64,000 bases of DNA, from NCBI GenBank assembly GCA_963556145.1, contig OY744467.1:4154001-4218000 (forward strand). Direction: 5' to 3'. Positions within the stretch are counted from its first letter, which is position 1, and each line of letters opens with the position of its first letter. Positions 58,181 through 64,000 of this stretch are shown in pieces. The position numbers and the translations under genes were made by a program. The notes beneath the pieces were generated by a model. It made no database searches, had not been told where the DNA came from, and saw nothing but the letters and a program-made list of their open reading frames with translations. Source of the stretch: Hygrocybe punicea (Eukaryota; Basidiomycota; Agaricomycetes; Agaricales; Hygrophoraceae).

Positions 58181-60293
58181 ATGTATCCAATCCATACCGT
58201 GAGTGCTTCTGTTTCTTTTGGAGTTCCCACTGAATTATCTCTTTATAAGGGAAATCCATACATTGACCTTGAAGCTGGAGTTGGTGACCAGGAAGAAGAA
58301 GGGGAAGATGAGGAAGATGAGAGTTTTCATGATGGTACACTCTTGTTTTCATGATGTCGATGTATTTAACAAGTGCCTAGAATCGATCAACAAGGAGGAC
58401 CTCACCGCTGGCATTAATCTTCCTCTGACTCATGAACCCTACGAATGTGAGCTTGACAAAGAAGATTTCTGGCAAATTGTGTGGTGTTTAACGGCAAAAT
58501 ATTCTCCACTATCGGCTAAACCAGTCGAAACCATAGGGGATGAAGATTTAAATTATTGGACTCTAAAAGTTAATGTGAGCCTTAACTTTCTGTTGTGATT
58601 AATGCTCTGCTGACACGCAAGTTCCAGTCTGGTCTGGAGAACTACATTTCTGAACATATGGCTGCCTATACAGAAATCAGATGAGTGGTACACGTGTCTA
58701 CAATGCCGGGTTTTGTCTTTGTATGTTGCAAAGACATCAAGGACCTCCAGAAAGCATACTGCAGACTTAGGTTGCCATGCCAAGTCAAATACTTGTCTCT
58801 GGAAGAACGTCACTTCTTATTGGAAGCTGGTGTAGAGCGGGAAAAGTTTCCAGCCGGCACTTTGGTACGGATGAAAGCAACCCGCAAGGAGCAGGCAAGA
58901 TATTTTAATGATCTCAGCATTGTTGTGGGAATGGGGGCCGACAGTACTTTGGTCACTGTTTTACTTGTACCACGAATCCCTCAATCCGATGCTGATTACC
59001 TGGCTAATTTTCAATTGATGACTAAAAAACAGCAACAGGCCTTCAAATTCACCCAGAGAATTTTTGACCACAGCCAAGCTGAATGCACAGATATCGATGG
59101 CATCCTCATGTCCAGGGTCAACTCCAATGTTTTCAATAATGGTCAGCTGGTACAGCTGTTTGCTCTATCGCAACTTGTGGTTAAAGAAAACCCTCCTATT
59201 GGCGAAATGATTCAATTCATCCATGCCAATTACCCTCCTCTTCGCGTCCAGATATCCACTTCGATTCGGCAGGCAAGTGTAATGACTCTCTGGTCACCTG
59301 GGGACAAAGTCAGGATTATACATGGATCTCTACAAGGCATGTTTGGCCAGATTGTTTCTTTGGACGTCAGCCAATGGACCGTGGTAGTCGTCCTCACTTC
59401 AGCTTCAAAACAGGGATCGCAAACCATTGACCCAGAACAAAGCTACCAGTCCTTCTCAATCAATGACCTACGTCGATATTTTCAAGTAGGGGACAGTGTT
59501 GAAGTCTGTGAAGGAACGGAGCATGGACAACATGGGATAGTGGTGTTTGCTAAAGAGGATGATGTTACATTTGTGGCAGACAACACGGGGGATGAGGTGA
59601 AGTCTTTCATTCACAATATAATGTACCAGTGTTCTTAAAGCTTGCCTTATCAGATCTGTCATTCAGAGTTTTACGTTCGAACATATCAACCTATGCCTAT
59701 TGTTTCATTATGTCCTTCGGATTCTCTGGCAGTGGTGTGTGGTGCCTGGGATCCACTGATTGGCCAAATGGCTCTTATCATCCATGGATTCAGGAAGGGC
59801 TATGTGGGTGAGGTTAGAAGTAGCAACCTGGACCAAGTCCGTATCTATTTTGCAGGATCAACTGAAACCTCTCTGATTAAAAGGGTCGATGCCGTAACCA
59901 TGTAAATGTTGCTCCTGCTATATTTTTATTTAACTAATCTTTTGGCCCCTCTAAGGCAAAATGGGCTTCTTCTAGATGGTCGAACACCAGACCCTGGTGC
60001 ACTTGAGGTCTGGCGCCAGACACGCCGCCGGCTTGAGGGAGTTGTACGCCAACACACACCAACCCTGGAGATTTGCAATGTCGAGACTAATCCAGCATGG
60101 GATCCTGGCCATCATTTTCTACATGAAACTGTCGGCCCCCCTTCATATGGTAAGTTAAGGCATTGCTCAGATGTCTGTAAATGTCTGACTAGGTCATTTA
60201 GACGGTCCAGGTGAGTTCTTACTAAACCCAAACATCTGGGCGAAACTTGGCCTTCATCATATCTGCGTTCGGTTTGGGCCCAAGTATGAATGG
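58181..60293 (+). pseudogene. Spt5-like (NGN/KOW) gene, 5' part, split by LTR element
   Basis: Spt5 is a transcription elongation factor; shorter Spt5-like proteins are numerous in mushrooms (from memory). An acidic start (NPYIDLEAGVGDQEEEGEDE) is followed by LESINKEDLTAGINLP and, after an intron of about 48 nt, GLENYISEHMAAYTEIR and a TGA (58682-58684). Then an NGN-like domain reads PGFVFVCCKDIKDLQKAYC. KOW-like repeats follow: GTLVRMKATRKEQARYFNDL; WSPGDKVRIIHGSLQGMFG; DLRRYFQVGDSVEVCEGTEH; HGFRKGYVGEVRSSNLDQVR. Next come LLLDGRTPDPGALEVWRQTR and LNPNIWAKLGLHHICVRFGP. It breaks at the LTR element at 60294. The TGA, LTR insertion and unclear junctions (58330, 59640) make it non-functional here. 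Confidence 0.7.
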
Positions 60294-60449
60294 TGGAGTG
60301 GTACAGAGGTACTGCTCCGAGGGCTAGCTGGAGAGTCTTGCTGAAGAGCTGGCGAGGAAGACTGGATTGGGAACTACTACCAAACAGGGAACTATCTACA
60401 ATGAACCGTGGGATCCTCATCACGTGACTAGGCACTTGCTACCACTCCA
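60294..60449 (-). repeat. LTR (3' in element sense), 156 bp
   Basis: Direct repeat of 62677-62832. It begins TGGAGTGGTACAGAGG where the partner has TGGAGTGGTATGGAGG; the CA/TG pair is what two independent CpG transitions of an ancestral CG would leave. Confidence 0.85.
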
Positions 60450-60483
60450 AGTGCCCCCCTTCCTCATAGCGACGCCCTCGTCG

Positions 60484-62604
60484 CTATCGAAGACCCAAAA
60501 AAGAAGAAAGGAAAAAAGAGAGGAAGGAAAGAGGGAAACACTGAAAAAGGAGCCAGTCTACTCCACTGGGATCGAGCAAAGGAGGTCCAAGATTGGGATC
60601 AAAGGGAATGGGAACTTGTCCAGAAAATGATGGGAAAGAAACAGAGGGTTGGGAAAAGGTAGGAGAAACGTCATGGACACGAGCCGGAAGTTTTGATGAG
60701 TTTCGCATAGAGATGGTGGGAAGATGGCGGGGTTGTACTCGGTATGGGGAGTCATCGAAATGTGTTGGGTATGCTTGACGACGAGGTGGGAGTTTATGTA
60801 CGGGGTATCTCGGGGGAAGGTTTTGCGGGTGGACACGGCAGTGACGGTAGTGAAGCGTGGACCATGGATTTTGCGTTTGGGGGTGGGTGAGGGTAGGGAT
60901 GCTCTTCGGTTGCCAAATAGGGACATGGGTGGGGCGGGTGTCGCGCCAGGTATGATTTTGACAGGGGATGTTGAATGTGGGGACGGCTTGAGTTTTTGGG
61001 GTAGGGACGTTGGTGCGGCACACTGATGGCGGTGTCTCCATGGGCTCCATTTGTGTAGACACATTGGCATATTGTTTTGTGGGCATAGGTGGGTCCGCCT
61101 CGCATGGAGTCGCAGGTCGGGATGCTTCATCGTGTGGTGTGTCCCCGGTATGTGCCTTCTCCACCGTGCTCACGTGTTGTTGCTTTTTCTCATCCTGCCC
61201 TTCCATGTTTCGCCTGGCAGGACCATCCCTGCTGTTTCGGGTTTCTCCTGCGAGGATCTCCACGATTTGGGATGGCAGAGGCCATGCTCGGCCGTCGTAG
61301 CGTGTTTTGTGGTTGTTGGAAGCGTGGTACAGTGTGGGGGCGAGACGCTCGTGTTGGGGGTTTGGTTTTGGGTCAGGGTAGACGGGGATGGTGGGTTGAG
61401 ACGGTGTAGATGTGGGACATTCGCATTGGGGGTTTGCTTTTGGGTCAGGGTAGACGAGGATTGCAGTGGCTTCGTTAGCCCAGTCGAATCGCGTAAGGGC
61501 AGGCGTGGGTGGTGGTGTACTCACGAAGGTGGGGGTGGACATGCGAATCGAGCCCTTCGCGGTCCTCCGTTGGCCTGTCCCGTCGTCGTGGCGCGTATCT
61601 TGGCGCGTATCCTTGTTCATCGCTGGGAGTTCCTCGCTTATCTCAGCTGCCCTTGTCGTCTCTGTCTCCTCGTTCTTCATGTATGTGTCGGCTCGCGTTT
61701 CGACGTCGTCTGGCTGTGGGGCTCGCGCTTGCGACTTCCTGGGGGCAACGTTGTGACTCTGGGCCGGCGTGGGCATGGAACTTTTACGTTGGGGTTTTGG
61801 TTTTGGGTCAGGGTAGGTGGGGATGGCGGATTGAGATGGTGAAGGTACGAGACGTTCGCGTTGTAAGGGTTTCGGGGCCGGATTTGCGGTGCTGGGAGTG
61901 GGTACGCCGGTGGAAGCTGAACACTCGCGTTCATGCGAGTTTTTCGGGTCAAGGTGGGTTATGGCTGCAGGTTGGGATGGCACGGGCACGGGACAGGGTT
62001 TTGGGGTCGGTTTTGTATTGGGGTTGGGTCTATACACTGGGCATTCGCGTTCGCAGCCGTTTTTGGCGTTGGCGTTGGGGGTGGCGAGAGCCGTGGGTGT
62101 TGGGCATTCGCGTCCGTGCTCAGGTTGGAGGTGGTTGGCGTTGTGGGACGGCGATGGTGGTGAGTTTCGGGGCCGGTACGTCGTTCTTGGCTCGACACGG
62201 TTGGAACTAGCGAGGTGGGGCGACGGGGCTGTTGAATGTTCATGTTCGGAGGTGCCGGGTGGTGTTCGAGTGGCATTGCCAGGCACCGGGGCAGTGGGTG
62301 TCGTGGTTGCTCTCATTGGGGTCCATGTCGCTGTGGGCTGTGTGTGGTTGGCGTGGGCCGTTGGCAGTGTGGTTTGTGGCTCGTTTTTTGTATTGGTTTT
62401 CCGCCGCGTTTTTTCCTTCTTTGCTCGTTCTTTTTGTTTCTTTTTAGTAGTCATTGGTGTGGGTCGAGAAAATGAAAACGTTTGATGTTTGGAAAATGGT
62501 TCGGTGCTCGGAAAATTGCCTGGTGTTCGGGAGACTGCTCGGTGTGCTGTGCTCTGTGCTCTGTGCTCGGTACGCGTAAAATCGCTGGGGTGCTGAAAAT
62601 TCAC
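60484..62604 (-). CDS. Pro/Thr-rich 706-codon ORF of the short-LTR element
   Basis: Single open minus frame filling almost the whole element interior. N-terminus with a basic stretch (KKKQKERAKKEKTRRKTNTK, about 53-72), then repeats built on YPDPKPNPQ-like words with ERL/EREC (at least four copies) in a Pro/Thr/Ala-rich background. No Gag, protease, RT or integrase motif. Several plus-strand frames over 100 codons overlap it, as expected from the G-rich/C-rich composition. It could be a non-conserved Gag substitute or a chance frame kept open by low complexity. The true start may be MTTKKKQKER (about 62454). Confidence 0.4.
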   Translation of the reverse strand: MNFQHPSDFTRTEHRAQSTAHRAVSRTPGNFPSTEPFSKHQTFSFSRPTPMTTKKKQKERAKKEKTRRKTNTKNEPQTTLPTAHANHTQPTATWTPMRATTTPTAPVPGNATRTPPGTSEHEHSTAPSPHLASSNRVEPRTTYRPRNSPPSPSHNANHLQPEHGRECPTPTALATPNANAKNGCERECPVYRPNPNTKPTPKPCPVPVPSQPAAITHLDPKNSHERECSASTGVPTPSTANPAPKPLQRERLVPSPSQSAIPTYPDPKPKPQRKSSMPTPAQSHNVAPRKSQARAPQPDDVETRADTYMKNEETETTRAAEISEELPAMNKDTRQDTRHDDGTGQRRTAKGSIRMSTPTFVSTPPPTPALTRFDWANEATAILVYPDPKANPQCECPTSTPSQPTIPVYPDPKPNPQHERLAPTLYHASNNHKTRYDGRAWPLPSQIVEILAGETRNSRDGPARRNMEGQDEKKQQHVSTVEKAHTGDTPHDEASRPATPCEADPPMPTKQYANVSTQMEPMETPPSVCRTNVPTPKTQAVPTFNIPCQNHTWRDTRPTHVPIWQPKSIPTLTHPQTQNPWSTLHYRHCRVHPQNLPPRYPVHKLPPRRQAYPTHFDDSPYRVQPRHLPTISMRNSSKLPARVHDVSPTFSQPSVSFPSFSGQVPIPFDPNLGPPLLDPSGVDWLLFQCFPLSFLSFFLSSFLGLR

Positions 62605-62650
62605 TGGAGATCGCAGGAAGTCGCTGAAAATTGCTGAAGACTGAGGCTGT

Positions 62651-62673
62651 GTTTGAATCCGCTCTCATCACCA
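62651..62673 (-). other. primer-binding site of the short-LTR element
   Basis: The plus strand here reads like the last 23 nt of a tRNA: a T-arm word GTTTGAATCC, then CGCTCTCATCA and CCA. It lies three nt inside the 5' LTR (minus sense). It is the expected annealing site for a tRNA primer of reverse transcription, not a tRNA gene. Confidence 0.8.
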
Positions 62674-62676
62674 CGT

Positions 62677-62832
62677 TGGAGTGGTATGGAGGTACCGCTC
62701 CGAGGGCTAGCTGGAGAGTCTTGCTGAAGAGCTGGCGAGGAAGACTGGATTGGGAACTAATACCAAACAGGGAACTATCTACAATGAACCGTGGGATCCT
62801 CATCATGTGACTAGGCATTCGCAACCACTCCA
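62677..62832 (-). repeat. LTR (5' in element sense), 156 bp
   Basis: Direct repeat of 60294-60449. Followed on the plus strand by the target copy ACGG, and then by the Spt5-like frame GRWNGR. Confidence 0.85.
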
Positions 62833-62836
62833 ACGG

Positions 62837-63184
62837 GGCAGATGGAATGGTCGTGTTGCTCGAACAGAACTCGATCGCTTCTTTGGACCATGTGGGCGTG
62901 TCGACCCAAACTCTGTAGCAATTTTTTGGACCAGTAATGTTGGGGACACACAAAGCGCTGATGTTCTGGTTGAGCATTTGTCACCTTTCCCCCCCAAAGA
63001 AAGGGGGGGCAAAGCCATTGTGTTAGAAGGGGAGCGAATGGGAGAACTTGTTAATGTGCTTGCATACAAGAGGACAAATAAGAAAGTAGTGGTGCAGGTG
63101 CATGGTCAACAGTTACCATGGGAAGACAGTGAACACATTTTTTGTGCCATCATTGACCCTGTGCAAGAGCATAGCATTTCCTAA
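62837..63184 (+). pseudogene. Spt5-like gene, 3' part after LTR element
   Basis: Continues the frame broken at 60293: GRWNGRVARTELDRFFGPCG, IFWTSNVGDTQSADVLVEHL, and a last KOW-like unit IVLEGERMGELVNVLAYKRT followed by KVVVQVHGQQLPWED. Stop at 63182-63184. Open throughout, with no further defect. Confidence 0.75.
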
Positions 63185-63839
63185 TTCATCAAGCTAGCTC
63201 TTTTGCTCTCTTCACAAGAAAACGGGATTGTGGGTCAATGTATCGTTGGTATCCACTTACCTGGTTCATGGCTTCTGGCCTGTCAGATGTTTATCATATC
63301 ATAAATCCAGTGCTCTAAACAATCTAGGTATTGGAATAGTTGGCCAGTTTTGAAGGCTTTCAAATGCGAGGCATGGCCGCTACAGTAGAACAGTGGAACC
63401 GTTACCTTGTACAGGGAATCAAGGGAAATTGTGGGTGGTCACCCTCATCTACGGTCTTACCTTGGTAAGAGTAAACACTGCTTTCTGCGTCATCTCATGA
63501 ATCCAGATGGGGAAATTCCACGCGACCTTAACCAGCAATGTTTCTTACTTTTCTCTGCAATATGTGTCCTCACCCACAAGCTTGCACCACACAATCCCAA
63601 ACACATCTTCACCAGTCTGCTGGAAGCACGTGGGGCTGCAAGGCCGGACGCCCTGCACTCATCGTGGAAACAAAGAACTCGCCACTACCTGTTACCATCA
63701 AGTAGTTCGCACGCCATGGACTCTGATCCCAACTACAGTATTTTACTTTCCCATTATCATCTTTCTCTCGAATGAAGCCCACCGACGGGTTGGCAAGGGG
63801 AAATCACATTATCTGGTACGGAACCCACCAGGACTAGCT
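63185..63839. other. no gene recognised
   Basis: Plus frames 63407-63775 and 63507-63842 overlap and neither has recognisable features. The region leads into the Zn2Cys6-like exon below and may contain its upstream exons. Confidence 0.4.
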
Positions 63840-63981
63840 TGAAACTGATCCTGCCAAGAGGAGTAATTTAGAGAAGAAGCAGACTTTGGCATGTTTGTTC
63901 TGCCAGGAGCGGAAGATTATTTGTGGCTGTCCTGTGGGGTAGTGCCGACCATACATGCAAGTGAGTCTTGTGTCATGCTTA
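63840..63981 (+). pseudogene. Zn2Cys6 transcription-factor exon, broken
   Basis: The plus strand encodes KRSNLEKKQTLACLFCQERK then IICGCPV, the first half of a fungal binuclear zinc cluster (C-x2-C-x6-C). An extra base then puts a TAG in frame. In the shifted frame the sequence continues GSADHTCK up to a GTGAGT donor at about 63980, which is what I recall for this Agaricomycete subfamily (a second Cys group follows in the next exon, outside the window). Either a one-base insertion killed it or the sequence has an error there. Confidence 0.6.
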
Positions 63982-64000
63982 AGATATCATTGCGACTGTG

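Larger units (their letters stand above)
60294..62832 (-). mobile_element. short-LTR retroelement (2.5 kb) inserted in Spt5-like gene
   Basis: Two 156-bp direct repeats (60294-60449, 62677-62832), ends TGGAGTGG...CCACTCCA, flanked by ATGG (60290-60293) and ACGG (62833-62836). Taking out the element and one flank copy makes the Spt5-like frame continue (KYEW to GRWNGRVAR), which proves the insertion point. The primer site lies at 62651-62673 on minus, so the element's sense is minus. It has one long minus frame (706 codons) and no retroviral-type enzyme. The size and short LTRs resemble TRIM/LARD-type non-autonomous elements. The LTRs differ at about eight positions (about 95% identity), older than the element at 10285. 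Confidence 0.85.

Noticed and set aside
60724..62485. Several Gly/Val/Trp-rich plus frames over 100 codons
   Set aside because: Shadows of the Pro/Thr-rich minus ORF in GC-rich sequence; mutually overlapping.
62651..62673. Possible tRNA gene
   Set aside because: Only the T-arm and acceptor end are present, and the position three nt from an LTR identifies a primer-binding site.

Overview
This window looks like a transposon-rich chromosome segment of a filamentous basidiomycete, most likely an Agaricomycete. The reasons are: many short (about 45-70 nt) GT-AG introns; an NAA50 acetyltransferase and two C2H2 transcription factors of fungal type; a Helitron with a DUF6570-like N-terminal region; TET/JBP-like and Spt5-like genes of the kind expanded in mushrooms; and a retroelement with the RT/RNase H type common in that class. 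The species cannot be named. All calls come from reading the sequence, and no database search was run.

Layout. 0-7.3 kb holds two host-like spliced genes: a C2H2 zinc-finger factor (minus, 468-1671) and a 504-aa protein of unknown function (plus, 5586-7262), separated by an old fold-back element. 7.4-9.6 kb is a degenerate tandem array of an exon-like unit, interrupted by a near-perfect palindromic transposon. 9.7-22 kb is a decayed Helitron (Rep/helicase on minus, accessory ORF on plus). Its helicase is split by a 4.8-kb LTR element that has 581-bp LTRs and a gag remnant but no pol, and that carries on the antisense strand a complete three-exon gene for a coiled-coil Zn2Cys6 protein.

23-36 kb is old, CpG-poor repeat territory. 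It contains a hAT-type MITE (8-bp target duplication), a decayed RT/RNase H retroelement with 11-bp inverted ends, a 2.4-kb hAT-type element with another element nested inside it, an 838-bp palindrome, fold-back relics and a third hAT-type MITE. 37.1-42.6 kb is a 5.5-kb LTR element without recognisable coding capacity. It belongs to the same family as the first LTR element, with the same primer-binding site, the same pre-LTR motif and a 4-bp target duplication.

44.8-49.4 kb is host-like again: a C2H2 factor (46800-47716), NAA50 (47945-48539) and a small two-exon gene. 49.8-64 kb holds a Helitron fragment, an intact four-exon gene of unknown function, a broken minus-strand gene, a TET/JBP-like dioxygenase pseudogene, an Spt5-like (NGN/KOW) gene split by a third short-LTR element, and a broken Zn2Cys6 exon at the edge.

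The theme linking the window is C-to-T change at CpG. Most in-frame stops in the decayed genes are TGA where a CGA arginine codon is plausible. All three imperfect target duplications differ by one CpG transition, and 7 of the 10 differences between the first LTR pair are CpG transitions. This is the footprint expected of cytosine methylation on repeats, in a window that also carries a broken copy of a 5-methylcytosine-oxidase family gene.
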